From contig NZ_QFRK01000024.1 in assembly GCF_003143855.1 (NCBI RefSeq), positions 1-64,000 of the forward strand: 64,000 bases of DNA, in the 5' to 3' direction. The position numbers were made by a program, and so were the translations under genes. This document shows, piece by piece, positions 49,519-57,933 of the stretch. The notes under the pieces were generated by a model. The model saw only the letters and a list, made by a program, of their open reading frames with translations, was not told the DNA's origin and did no database searches. This DNA comes from Streptomyces sp. NWU339. GTDB taxonomy: Bacteria; Actinomycetota; Actinomycetes; Streptomycetales; Streptomycetaceae. The stretch's first letter is position 1. Each line of letters begins with the position of its first letter.

Positions 49519-50871
49519 TCAGGGTTGCCATTCGACCCGGTGTTCCGCGAGGTGGGCCAGGACCGAGTGGTTCGCCTCCCAGCCGTCCGGGAACTTCACG
49601 AGGGTGCCCAGCTGGACCGGTTCCGTCGACGGGTAGGCGTCCAGCAGCTCGCCCACGCCCGCCCTGCACACCACGATGCAGGCGTGCCGGTGCCGGGAGG
49701 CCAGCACGCACAGCCTGCCGGTCTCCAGGTGGAAGGCGGTGGCGTCGGGGCGGCCGGACAGTGGATGCAGCACCACCGTGACGTCGAACTCCCGACCCTG
49801 GAGCCGGTTGGCCGTGTCGACGGTGACGTCCGCCGCGCCCAGCTCGGCCAGCGCCGCCCGGACCGCCGCCGCCTGATCCCGGTGGGCGGTGCCGACGGCG
49901 ATCCGGTCGGCGGTGAGCGGAACCGGGTCGGGGGCGGGGCGCTCGGAGGTCGTGGCGCCCTCCCGGTCCAGCAGCCGGCGGACGACCAGGGCCACCGCCC
50001 GGACCGCCTCCGGGTCGGTGCGCGGGGTGTGCCGGGCGGGCAGCTCCAGCAGGCCCCAGCCGGACTCGGCGGCCTCGTCGATCACCCGGTCCGGACCCGA
50101 GCCGTCCGACGGGACACCGAGGGTGAGCCGCCGGTCGCCGGGGCCGGTGCCGCTGCGGAACGGCGTGTACGGGTAGAACGCGTCCGACACCAGGGGCGCC
50201 GCCGAGGCGGGCAGCCGCCACGACACCGGCAGACGGTGCTGCGGCAGCTCGGGATTGTGGGCGAGCAGGGTCGTCACGGCGGACGCGGACGGGTCGTAGG
50301 AAAGGCCCGCCCACTGCTCGCCGCCCACGATCGAGAACGGGTCCAACTGCCCCGGGTCGCCCACGAACAGCGCCCGCTCGAACAGCCCCGCCACGGCGAG
50401 CAGCGCGTCCGAGCGCATCTGGTACGCCTCGTCGACGATCGCGTGCGCCCACGGTTCGACGCCCTTGACGTGCGCCCACTTGGCGGCCGTGGAGATGACC
50501 ACGTCGAGCCCGGCGAGATCGGCGGCCTTCGCCGACTTGCGGACGTTCTCCAGCTGGTCCAGCGCCTTGTCGTACGGGTCGGTGTCGCTGCTGTGCAGCC
50601 GGCCGACCGGCAGGTCCGGGTTCTTCTCGGCGAGCCGCAGGACCAGGTCGTCGACCTGCGCGTTGGTCTGCGCCACCACCATCAACGGGCGCCCCGCCTC
50701 GGCGAGTTCCAGTGCCGCGCGGACCACCAGCGTGGACTTGCCGGCGCCGGGCGGGGAGTCGACGACCACACCGCGCGCGGTGCCGTGCAGCGTGTCGCGC
50801 AGGATCGCGTCGGTGGCACGGGTGGCCGCCGCGCCGGGGTCGAAGCCCGCCTCTTGGACAGGGGTGGTCAC
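49519..50871 (-). CDS. Superfamily 1 (Upf1/Dna2-like) helicase or ATPase
   Basis: 450 residues from GTG 50871 (GGAA precedes it; a TTG at 50928 is less likely). Motif I VVDSPPGAGKST at 37-47, II AIVDEAYQM with Asp147-Glu148, III VGDPGQLDPF, IV VSWRLPASAAPLV, V VDTANRLQGREFDVTVV, VI GRLCVLASRHRHACIVV. The motif order and the spacing between V and VI fit AAA_11/AAA_12 SF1B helicases (Upf1, Dna2, Senataxin). It is compact, with no accessory 1B insert seen. It is the third gene of a nuclease-unknown-helicase set, separated from the second by a 196-bp stretch with transposon-like sequence. Confidence 0.85.
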   Translation of the reverse strand: MTTPVQEAGFDPGAAATRATDAILRDTLHGTARGVVVDSPPGAGKSTLVVRAALELAEAGRPLMVVAQTNAQVDDLVLRLAEKNPDLPVGRLHSSDTDPYDKALDQLENVRKSAKAADLAGLDVVISTAAKWAHVKGVEPWAHAIVDEAYQMRSDALLAVAGLFERALFVGDPGQLDPFSIVGGEQWAGLSYDPSASAVTTLLAHNPELPQHRLPVSWRLPASAAPLVSDAFYPYTPFRSGTGPGDRRLTLGVPSDGSGPDRVIDEAAESGWGLLELPARHTPRTDPEAVRAVALVVRRLLDREGATTSERPAPDPVPLTADRIAVGTAHRDQAAAVRAALAELGAADVTVDTANRLQGREFDVTVVLHPLSGRPDATAFHLETGRLCVLASRHRHACIVVCRAGVGELLDAYPSTEPVQLGTLVKFPDGWEANHSVLAHLAEHRVEWQP

Positions 50872-50913
50872 TGAGAGTTCCAGTCCGTTGGCGGATGGTA
50901 GTGTCGCGGCGTG

Positions 50914-51074
50914 CTGAGCGAGAGCCAAGCTGGCACAACAACCTCCGATCTCTGGGGAAACCGGGCTGGTTCCAACCCGGCTGGTGCTGATCGCGTAAGA
51001 CCTGGTCGTTCGCTGAGCGACGGGGCAGCGTGAGCCAGGAATCCTCCTCGTTCGCGAGGGGGAGGGTTCAAAGG
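50914..51074 (+). mobile_element. Possible IS605/IS607-type tnpB 3' remnant with right-end hairpin
   Basis: The plus strand has a 39-codon frame (SDLWGNRAGSNPAGADRVRP near its centre) ending at TGA 51033, followed by GAATCC-hairpin-GGGAGGGTTCAA: CCTCCTCG-TTCG-CGAGGGGG at 51043-51062. Streptomyces TnpB elements commonly end in this way, with an AATCC-stem-GGAGG-TCAA right end that also forms the 3' part of the omega RNA. No TnpB catalytic part is present. Recognition is from memory of such ends and is tentative. Confidence 0.45.
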
Positions 51075-52684
51075 AGGTCCTCCTCGGTCACCGGGTCGGC
51101 GGCCTCCGGTGCGGCGGTCGCGGCACCGGGCGGGCCGCCGTGGGTCCACGGGGTCTCCTCCGGGTCGGGGAGCTTCGCCCCGCCGCGCGGCTCGTGTTCG
51201 AACAGTGTGAAGCAGAGCCGGTCGCCCTTCTCCGGCAACGAACCCGCCTCGGGCTCCTTGCCGCGGCCCATCTTGTCCAGGATCCGCAGCACGAGCAGGG
51301 AACCGTCCGCTTCCCCGGCTTCCGAGTCCTCCACGGCGACGAACTCGGCCGTCTGCGGCTTCCCGCCCAGCGAGCGGTACACCCTGGCCCGCTCGCCCAG
51401 GTACGGGTGGTCGTCCGTCCGGACGGTGACCAGCGGGCGGGGGCTCGGCCGCTTGCTCTCGCTGTACGCCATGACGACCTCGACGACCTCGCCCGCGAAC
51501 GCCTCCCCGGACAGCCGCCGGCCCGCCATCACCAACGGGTCGTCCAGGGCCTCCTGGGCCTCCAGCCGGGCCTGCTCCCGCTCGCGCGTGGCGAGCTTGT
51601 TGGCCGCCGTCACCGCGTCGTCGCGGCGCGGCTGCGGCGGCTCACCGGCCAGCACCCGGTCCCGGTGACCGGTGAACGACCAGCGGTCGCGCGTCCACCG
51701 CTCCTCGACGCGCGCCCCCTCCGGCAGCGCACGCAGCAGATCCAGGCCCCGCCACACCGCGTCCCAGGTGGGCCGCGTACGGCTTTCCACCAGCTTGCGG
51801 ATCTCCCGCTCGGCGGCGGCCAGCGCGCCGAGCCGGTCGTCGGCCTCCAGACCGTCCTCCGCGGCGGCGAGCGCGCTGCGGGCGCGGTCGTACCGCTCGA
51901 CGCCCGGGGCGAGCAGCTTGTTGTCGAACGCGGGGTCGGTCGCCGGGCCCGCGGGCGGACACAGCAGCTGACCGCCGGCGTCCCGCGCCAGCTCCGCCTC
52001 CCGCGCCGCCTCGGCCCCGGAGCGTCCCTCGGGCGGGTCGATCCAGGCGAGCAGCGCCCCCAGGTGCTGGTCCTCCAGCGTGGACTGACCGGTCGCCCAG
52101 TGCCGGCCCAGCAGATCCGTCATGGCCGTCAGGAGCGACGAGCCGGGCACCCGGGCCCGCTCCCCGAAGTGCGTCAGCCACCGCCCCAGCAACGGCACCC
52201 GGGGCGGTGCCGGGAAGGGGGCCTCCGGGTCCTGCTCCGCCGTGCGCCGGAACCGGGTGGAACGGCCGAGGAGCCGTACGAGGTCGACGCCGGCCCGGCT
52301 CGGCACGATCAGCTGCGGCGCGTCCGCGCACAGCTCGACCTCGACCTTGACCCGCTTTCCGGTCTCCGGGTCGGTCTCGCTGCGTTCCGCGGCCTCCACC
52401 GCCTCGGCGCAGCTGTCCACGTACGGCAGGACCACGTCGGCCAGTTCGGCCAGGAACGCGAACCTGAGGTCCCGGTCGCGCGGCTGCGGCACGGCCAGCA
52501 GCCGCGGCGCGTCCCGGTCGGTGCCCACCAGCGCGCCGAGCGGGGCACCCGCCTCACCGGCGGTGATCAGCGGCACGAACACCAGCGGCCGCTCGGACAG
52601 ATGCCGGTGCCGGACGGTGGCGGCGGGCTGGGCGCGACCGGTGCTGACGGCCTCGAGGCGGGCCAGGGTGGCGATCAGCGACAA
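51068..52684 (-). CDS. Unknown 538-aa protein of the nuclease-helicase module
   Basis: No domain recognised. The N-terminal third is mixed alpha/beta (LVFVPLITAGEAGAPLGALV, LLAVPQPRDRDLRFAFLAELADVVLPYVDSC), the middle is strongly helical and charged (AEREIRKLVESRTRPTWDAVWRGLDLL, AANKLATREREQARLEAQEALDD; likely coiled coil), and the C-terminal part has strands ending in YRSLGGKPQTAEFVAVED and an acidic tail. ATG 52684 lies within the nuclease gene's last codons, so translation is coupled. Its constant place between a nuclease and a helicase gene suggests a subunit or DNA-binding platform for them. Confidence 0.75.
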   Translation of the reverse strand: MSLIATLARLEAVSTGRAQPAATVRHRHLSERPLVFVPLITAGEAGAPLGALVGTDRDAPRLLAVPQPRDRDLRFAFLAELADVVLPYVDSCAEAVEAAERSETDPETGKRVKVEVELCADAPQLIVPSRAGVDLVRLLGRSTRFRRTAEQDPEAPFPAPPRVPLLGRWLTHFGERARVPGSSLLTAMTDLLGRHWATGQSTLEDQHLGALLAWIDPPEGRSGAEAAREAELARDAGGQLLCPPAGPATDPAFDNKLLAPGVERYDRARSALAAAEDGLEADDRLGALAAAEREIRKLVESRTRPTWDAVWRGLDLLRALPEGARVEERWTRDRWSFTGHRDRVLAGEPPQPRRDDAVTAANKLATREREQARLEAQEALDDPLVMAGRRLSGEAFAGEVVEVVMAYSESKRPSPRPLVTVRTDDHPYLGERARVYRSLGGKPQTAEFVAVEDSEAGEADGSLLVLRILDKMGRGKEPEAGSLPEKGDRLCFTLFEHEPRGGAKLPDPEETPWTHGGPPGAATAAPEAADPVTEEDLL

Positions 52685-53937
52685 GGGGCCACCTCCGGGC
52701 GGCCGGTGAGGGCTTGTGCGCCGACGGGGACCTGTGCGTCGGCGAGGGCCTCCGCCCGCAGCGCCGCCGCCCTGCGCAGGGCGGCCACCGTCGGGTCGTC
52801 GGGATCGCCGGCCTCACCGCGGGCCGCCGCCAGCACGTCCTCGACCGTCGTCAGACCGCCCAGTTCGGCACGGACCGGGCGGCCCAGGGAGGTCACCGCG
52901 CCCTGCGCGCGGGAACGGTCCCGGCAGTGGAAGGCCAGCTCGCACGCGGACAGGCACTCCGGCGCGTAGCTCGCCGGGACCGACTCCACGGCCGCCGTGA
53001 GCCGCTCGCGGGGCAGCTCGGGTGCGAAACAGGTGCCCTCGGGGAGCGCACCGGCGATGTCCTCGATCCGGGTGAGCCGGGCCAGCTGGCGGGCGGTCAC
53101 CGCGCGCTGCTTGCGCACGTCCACGGCGGACGCGGTCGGCAAATTGGAGAAGTCCTTCGGGCACACCAGCAGGATCCTGTGCCGCACGCGGGGGGCCGGG
53201 ACGGTGGTGAGGCGGGCGGCGACCTCCTCCAGCGCCAGCACGTACACCGCCGCCTGCCGGGCCGCCGCGCCGACCTTCGCCGGGTCCGCCGCCCCGTCCA
53301 GCATGGGGAAGGACTTGATCTCCACGACCGTCCAGCTGCCGTCCGGGTGCACCACCACCGCGTCCGGTTCCAGGAAGGCCGGCGAGCCCGCGACGTCCAG
53401 CGCGAGCAGGGGGTGGTCGAGCAGTGTCCACCCGTCCCGCGCCCGCGCGGCCTCGCCCAGCGCCAACTCCGTGCGCGCGGCGCGCCCCTGGGGGCCGGAC
53501 GCGGTCAGGTCCGGCACCCGCGCGCCGGTGGGCGGTTCCGCGGAGCGGTCCAGCTTCTCGTGGACGAGCCGCAGCAGCTCCGTACCGCCGTCCGCCTTGA
53601 CCCGGGCCTCGAACGCGTTGCCCCGGACGAACGCGAACTGGGACTGGCCGAAGACCGAGGGCGAGCCCAGCGCGCCCGCCAGTCTCGCCTTGTCCACTCC
53701 CGCGCCGTCGAGGATCGCGCGGCGCGCGCAGCCCGGGTTGGCGGCCAGGGCGGCCAGGGCGCGTGCGTCCAGCGCCTTCGCCGACACGTCCGGACCGCGC
53801 AGCTCAGCGAGCCGGTGCCGGAGCGGCCTGGGCTCCTTCCCCCTGGTCGGAGGGGGGAGCGCCGCCCGGTTCGGTTTCCGGGGCGAACCGTGGCTCGAAC
53901 TGCCGCTGCCGTGGCCGCTGTCGTGGAAATTGCTCAC
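52675..53937 (-). CDS. RecB/Cas4-like PD-(D/E)XK nuclease with probable Fe-S cysteines
   Basis: 420 residues from GTG 53937. The catalytic core is LEPDAVVVHPDGSWTVVEIKSF with Asp192, Glu206 and Lys208, followed by the QAAVYVLAL helix of RecB-type nucleases. One Cys lies in the N-terminal region (NPGCARRAIL, about 70) and three near the C-terminus in PECLSACELAFHCRDR (C-x3-C-x5-C), the split pattern of the [4Fe-4S] 'staple' in Cas4, AddB and Dna2. A 134-bp overlap with the PAP2 gene makes an internal start such as GTG 53787 possible. First gene of the module. Confidence 0.82.
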   Translation of the reverse strand: MSNFHDSGHGSGSSSHGSPRKPNRAALPPPTRGKEPRPLRHRLAELRGPDVSAKALDARALAALAANPGCARRAILDGAGVDKARLAGALGSPSVFGQSQFAFVRGNAFEARVKADGGTELLRLVHEKLDRSAEPPTGARVPDLTASGPQGRAARTELALGEAARARDGWTLLDHPLLALDVAGSPAFLEPDAVVVHPDGSWTVVEIKSFPMLDGAADPAKVGAAARQAAVYVLALEEVAARLTTVPAPRVRHRILLVCPKDFSNLPTASAVDVRKQRAVTARQLARLTRIEDIAGALPEGTCFAPELPRERLTAAVESVPASYAPECLSACELAFHCRDRSRAQGAVTSLGRPVRAELGGLTTVEDVLAAARGEAGDPDDPTVAALRRAAALRAEALADAQVPVGAQALTGRPEVAPCR

Positions 53938-54796
53938 CCGCGGAAGTCTGGCATCCGGCACTGACAATCGGGGAACCCGGGACGGGGGAGGCCGCCGGGA
54001 CCGGCGCCGGGCGCGGCAGCAGACGGGCCCTCACCCGGTCCGTGTACCGCGTCACGACGGGGGCGAGCAGCAGCCCGGCGCCCATCACGGCGGCACCCGC
54101 GACCGCGTCCAGGAAGTAGTGGTTGGCGGTGCCCATCACCACGACGACCGTCACCAGCGGATAGCCGACGGCGGCCGTCCTCGCCGCCCTCGTCGTCTGG
54201 GTTCCGCCGATCCGCCACAGGATCACACCGCACCACAGGGCCCAGCCCACATGCAGGCTCGGCATCGCCGCGTACTGGTTGGTCAGCCCGCCCAGGCCCC
54301 GCGGGGCGCTGGCCTCACCGGCCCACCAGCCGTACGAGCTGTACTGGGCCATGGTGTCGACGAAACCGTGGCTCGCGTCGAGCAGCCTGGGCGGGCAGGT
54401 GGGCAGCAGGGTGAAGCCGATCAGCCCGATGAAGGTGGACGTCATCAGCCAGGTGCGGGCGGCGCGGTAGTGCACCGCTTGGGAACGGAACAGCCAGACC
54501 AGGAGCGCGGGCGTCACCAGGTAGTGCAGCGACGCGTACCAGAAGTCGGCCGGTATGCCCAGCCACGGCTCGCGCGTGAACAGCCGGTTGAGCGGGTGCT
54601 CGGCGTTGAGGTGGAGCGCCTGCTCGATGCGCAGGATCGCCAGTCCGTGGTCCACGGCGTCGGTGACGTCGCCCCGGACCAACAGGCGCCCCGCCGAGTA
54701 ACAGGCGTACACGAGGAGGATCAGCGGCAGCTCGGTCCACCAGCGCAGCCGGATCGCCGGGGCCCCTTCGGTACCCGGTGTCTCGGTGTGCGGCAT
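53804..54796 (-). CDS. PAP2-superfamily membrane phosphatase/phosphotransferase
   Basis: 330 residues from ATG 54796 behind AAGGGGGAGGG. Six membrane segments with the acid-phosphatase pattern in modified form: AAMPSLHVGWALW (in place of PSGH) and GTANHYFLDAVAG (HxxxD). The layout is that of inositol-phosphate-transferase-like PAP2 proteins (AUR1/Ino-type) in actinobacteria, which act on lipid phosphates. The last 45 residues are Pro/Arg/Gln-rich and overlap the nuclease gene in another frame. Confidence 0.83.
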   Translation of the reverse strand: MPHTETPGTEGAPAIRLRWWTELPLILLVYACYSAGRLLVRGDVTDAVDHGLAILRIEQALHLNAEHPLNRLFTREPWLGIPADFWYASLHYLVTPALLVWLFRSQAVHYRAARTWLMTSTFIGLIGFTLLPTCPPRLLDASHGFVDTMAQYSSYGWWAGEASAPRGLGGLTNQYAAMPSLHVGWALWCGVILWRIGGTQTTRAARTAAVGYPLVTVVVVMGTANHYFLDAVAGAAVMGAGLLLAPVVTRYTDRVRARLLPRPAPVPAASPVPGSPIVSAGCQTSAGEQFPRQRPRQRQFEPRFAPETEPGGAPPSDQGEGAQAAPAPAR

Positions 54797-54986
54797 CCGA
54801 TCGCCCTCCCCCTTCACACTCACTCCTGCCCCCACGGCGATCCGAACAGCCACTCTAGGCGTACTCGCGCCCCTCATGAGGTGCCTTCGGCCCTGATAGA
54901 CGCTGAGATCGCCCGCCGGGTTGCCCCACTCCAGGGTGCGCGATGATGGAGGGGTTCCGCCCCCGATTTCTCCCGGAAGGTCTCTC

Positions 54987-55583
54987 ATGGCACCGCGCAT
55001 CCTGCTGGCCCGGCACGGACAGACCGCGTGGTCGTTGTCCGGCAAGCACACCGGCAGGACCGACGTGCCCCTCCTGGACGAGGGCCGGCAGGGCGCCAAG
55101 CTGCTCGGTGAGCGCCTGCACCGGCCGCCGTACGACGGGCTGCCGGACGTCGAGGTGCGCACCAGTCCGCTGGTACGCGCGCGGGAGACCTGCGAGCTCG
55201 CCGGGTTCGGCGAGCGCGCGCAGACCTGGGACACCCTCATGGAGTGGCACTACGGGGCGTACGAGGGCATGACCCCCGACGAGATACGGGCGGACCGCCC
55301 CGACTGGCTGATCTGGCGCGACGGCGTGCCCGAGGGGGAGACCCTCGCCGAGGTGACGGCCCGCGCGGACGAGGTGGTCGCCTGGGCGCGCTCCGCCGAC
55401 CGGGACGTGCTGGTCTTCGCCCACGGACACATCCTGCGCTCGATCGGTGCCCGCTGGCTGGGGCTGCCGCTCGACTTCGCGGCCCGCATCCGCCTCAACC
55501 CGACGTCACTGTCGGTCCTGGGCTGGGCGTACGGGGAGCCGGCCGTCGAGAGCTGGAACGACCTGGGTCACCTGGCGGGGTGA
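54987..55583 (+). CDS. Histidine phosphatase (phosphoglycerate-mutase-like)
   Basis: 198 residues. LLARHGQTAWSLSGKHTGRTDVPL carries the RHG catalytic motif; VRTSPLVRARETCEL and EWHYGAYEGMTPDEI follow, and VFAHGHILRSIGARWLGL has the second His. Cofactor-independent phosphatase or mutase acting on small phosphates. ATG 54987 behind CGGAAGG. Its 3' flank holds a 17-bp tandem repeat. Confidence 0.9.
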   Translation: MAPRILLARHGQTAWSLSGKHTGRTDVPLLDEGRQGAKLLGERLHRPPYDGLPDVEVRTSPLVRARETCELAGFGERAQTWDTLMEWHYGAYEGMTPDEIRADRPDWLIWRDGVPEGETLAEVTARADEVVAWARSADRDVLVFAHGHILRSIGARWLGLPLDFAARIRLNPTSLSVLGWAYGEPAVESWNDLGHLAG

Positions 55584-55594
55584 GCCGACCCGGT

Positions 55595-55696
55595 GCCGGC
55601 CCGGACCTGACGCCGGCCCGGACCTGACGCCGGCCCGGACCTGACGCCGGCCCGGACCCGACGCCGGCCCGGACCCGACGCCGGCCCGGGCCTGAG
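55595..55696. repeat. Six-unit 17-bp tandem repeat
   Basis: GCCGGCCCGGACCTGAC repeated six times head to tail (units start at 55595, 55612, 55629, 55646, 55663, 55680), the last three with one to three changes. It occupies nearly the whole gap between two convergent genes. Each unit contains the self-complementary GCCGGC, so the transcript could fold extensively and act as terminator. Confidence 0.95.
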
Positions 55697-55711
55697 GTCG
55701 GTCCGGGGCGG

Positions 55712-57172
55712 TCACGTCGTGCGGGGGAGGGAGTCGTGGCGGTCCAGGAAGGCCGACACGTCCGAGGTGCGGCGGTGCGGGAGGAGTACGCGGGCCGTGC
55801 CCGCCAGCATCGTGCGGACCCGGGACGACTGGACCTCGGGCAGCAGGTCCAGCACCCGCATCCCCGCGGCCGCCGCCTCGTCCGGGTGCCCGCCGCGGGC
55901 CAGGTCGTCCGCCAGCTCCGCCGTGTACAGCGCGATGTTGCGGGTGAAGTGCGGGTTCTGGAGCTCGGCGGCCCGCCGCGCGTGCCGGGCGGCCCGCGGC
56001 CAGTCGCCCAGGGCCGACCAGCACTGCGCCTCCAGGCCCTCCAGCTCGGCCTCCCCGTAGAAGGACATCCACTCGGGATCGGCCGGCGCGGGGCCGCGGT
56101 CGAAGTAGGCCTGCGCGCGGGCCAGCGCCTGCTCGCAGCCGGACCGGTCGGCGAGCCCGGCCCAGCCGCCCGCCTCGCGCAGCGCCAGCAGCGACATCAG
56201 CCGGGCGGAGCCGAGCGGGCGCGCGGCCCGCTGCGCGGCCTGCGCCGCCCGCACCGCCTCCCGGGGCCGGCCGGAGTCCCGGGCGAGGAACGCCGTGTTG
56301 CAGAAGGCGTGCGCCTCCAGCCCCGGATCCCCGGTCACCCGCGCGGTCGCCAGCGCTTCCGCGTAGTGCGAGCGGGCGTCGTCGAACCGGCCCGAGTCGT
56401 GCGCCAGCCAGCCCACCGAGATGGCCAGTTCACCGGCGCCCGCGTACAGCCGGTCCGCCGTCCGCTGCCGGGTCGCCCCGGCGTCGAGCAGGGCGTAGGC
56501 GGCGCGCAGCGGTGCCGCCGCCCTCCGGTAGAGGCCGTCGGCCCCGTGCCGGTCGTCGAGCAGCCTGATCCGGCGGACGGCGTCTTCCAGGGCACCCGCG
56601 TCGCTCGCCCCGGGGCGGCGCACGGCGCGCTGTGCCGCCGAGGCGTCCGGGGCCAGGGCGAGCGGGCCCAGTGAGGCGGCGGCCACCGTGGCGCCCCCGC
56701 CGGTCATGAATGCGCGACGCAGCACGTCGCTCTCCTCGTAGTTGTGGTGCGTGTGGTACGGGTGGTGCGGGTCGTACGGGTTCTGTGTGTCATACGACTC
56801 AGGGGCCCCGCCGGTCTCACTCGTGACGAGTGCCGGGGCCGCGTCGGGCGCCGGGGGAGTCTCCCCGTCGTCCCGCGCCCGGCGCCCGCGGACCGACGCG
56901 CGGGGCGCGAAGCCCAGGTCGGTCAGCGTGCGGCCGGGAAACATGTGCAGGAACACGCGTTCGTAGGCGTAGTTGGGGCAGCGGATCTCGCCTGCCTCCA
57001 CCCGGTGCACGTACCGCGCGTCACAGCTGACCCGCTCGCCTATCTCGCGAGCGGCCCTGCGGACCGACGCGGCGAACTCGGCCGGCGAGCGCGTTCCGCG
57101 CAGTTGCCGGAAGACGAGATTCGGCCGTGGTGGCCGGTCGGGCTGGGACGAGGGCACCGTTGACGACGCCAT
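55712..57172 (-). CDS. Helix-turn-helix/TPR regulator (NsdA-like)
   Basis: 486 residues from ATG 57172. An N-terminal region (FRQLRGTRSPAEFAASVRRAAREIGERVSCDARYVHRVEAGEIRCPNYAYERVFLHMFPG) resembles a divergent XRE-type DNA-binding domain. A low-complexity linker with PYDPHHPYHTHHNY follows, then a Tat-like stretch (RRAFMTGGGATVAAASLGPLALAPDASAA) and a run of TPR helices (about 230-480). Streptomyces NsdA and relatives, which repress sporulation and antibiotics, have this layout. A developmental role is inference. Confidence 0.75.
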   Translation of the reverse strand: MASSTVPSSQPDRPPRPNLVFRQLRGTRSPAEFAASVRRAAREIGERVSCDARYVHRVEAGEIRCPNYAYERVFLHMFPGRTLTDLGFAPRASVRGRRARDDGETPPAPDAAPALVTSETGGAPESYDTQNPYDPHHPYHTHHNYEESDVLRRAFMTGGGATVAAASLGPLALAPDASAAQRAVRRPGASDAGALEDAVRRIRLLDDRHGADGLYRRAAAPLRAAYALLDAGATRQRTADRLYAGAGELAISVGWLAHDSGRFDDARSHYAEALATARVTGDPGLEAHAFCNTAFLARDSGRPREAVRAAQAAQRAARPLGSARLMSLLALREAGGWAGLADRSGCEQALARAQAYFDRGPAPADPEWMSFYGEAELEGLEAQCWSALGDWPRAARHARRAAELQNPHFTRNIALYTAELADDLARGGHPDEAAAAGMRVLDLLPEVQSSRVRTMLAGTARVLLPHRRTSDVSAFLDRHDSLPRTT

Positions 57173-57424
57173 GGCCGGGTCCTCTCTGCGAACCGTCGAA
57201 CCATGCCGGAGGCAGAGCGGTCCATCCGTCGCTCCGCTCTGTTGCCGGCGGGCAAGAACGTACCTGCTGTGACGGAGTCGCCACGCAAAGTTTGGCCACA
57301 AACCGGATATCTCGTCCGTGATCCGCCATGAACTGCCATTCTGTGCTATTGGGTTTCGCCGTAGCCCATGACGGTCCGTCGCGTTGAACCCCGTGTGTGG
57401 TGGAGCCGGAACGTGGAGGCCGGG

Positions 57425-57859
57425 ATGGTGACCAGCCGGAACAGTGAACCCCGAACGCCGTCGGACAGACCGTCGGGCAGACCCTCGGACGGACCGCCGG
57501 GCTGCTGCGACGTGGTGACGGTTCCGGCCCGGCAGGGCCTGGAGGCGGTGGACATCCTCCGGCGCGGCGCGGCCGGGGCGGGGGACGCGATGGGGCCCGT
57601 ACTGCACGACGGCGGCGGGAGCACACTCGGGTTCCTGGTGCCGCCGGGGACGGCCGCGGCGTGGGACGTGCCGGGCAGCACCTGCACGGAGACCGACGGC
57701 CGCGGGCTGAGCCCGGCGTCCGAGGAGCCGCCGGTGGAGGGCTCGGACTGGCTGCTGCCGCCCGAGGGCGACGCCGGCCTCGCCACCGATCCCGCGGTCC
57801 TGCGGGAGGCGCTGGGCGAGGCACGACGCCTGCTCGACGCGGTGGACGGCTGCCGCTGA
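57425..57859 (+). CDS. Conserved hypothetical protein, 144 aa
   Basis: ATG 57425 follows GGAGGCCGGG. The recognisable core is DVVTVPARQGLEAVDILRRG, GPVLHDGGGSTLGFLVPPGTAAAWDVPGS and the C-terminal helix DPAVLREALGEARRLLDAVDG. It is a Streptomyces-type protein without an assigned domain; the PPGTAAAWDVPGS segment recalls the N-terminal part of bifunctional primase/polymerase-like proteins. It lies 74 bp before the spermidine-synthase-like gene and may share its transcript. Confidence 0.62.
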   Translation: MVTSRNSEPRTPSDRPSGRPSDGPPGCCDVVTVPARQGLEAVDILRRGAAGAGDAMGPVLHDGGGSTLGFLVPPGTAAAWDVPGSTCTETDGRGLSPASEEPPVEGSDWLLPPEGDAGLATDPAVLREALGEARRLLDAVDGCR

Positions 57860-57933
57860 GTCCGCCGGGCCGGGATGCGCGCGGTGCTCGGGGCGGCCGG
57901 GTCCGGCCCGGGGCGGGTTGCGACAATGGCCCC

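Noticed and set aside
50868..51149. A 93-codon minus frame upstream of the helicase
   Set aside because: It overlaps the end of the unknown gene in another frame, contains the transposon-like hairpin and has no family likeness.
55595..55696. CRISPR-like array
   Set aside because: Units of 17 bp are adjacent without spacers and no cas genes are present; it is a minisatellite.
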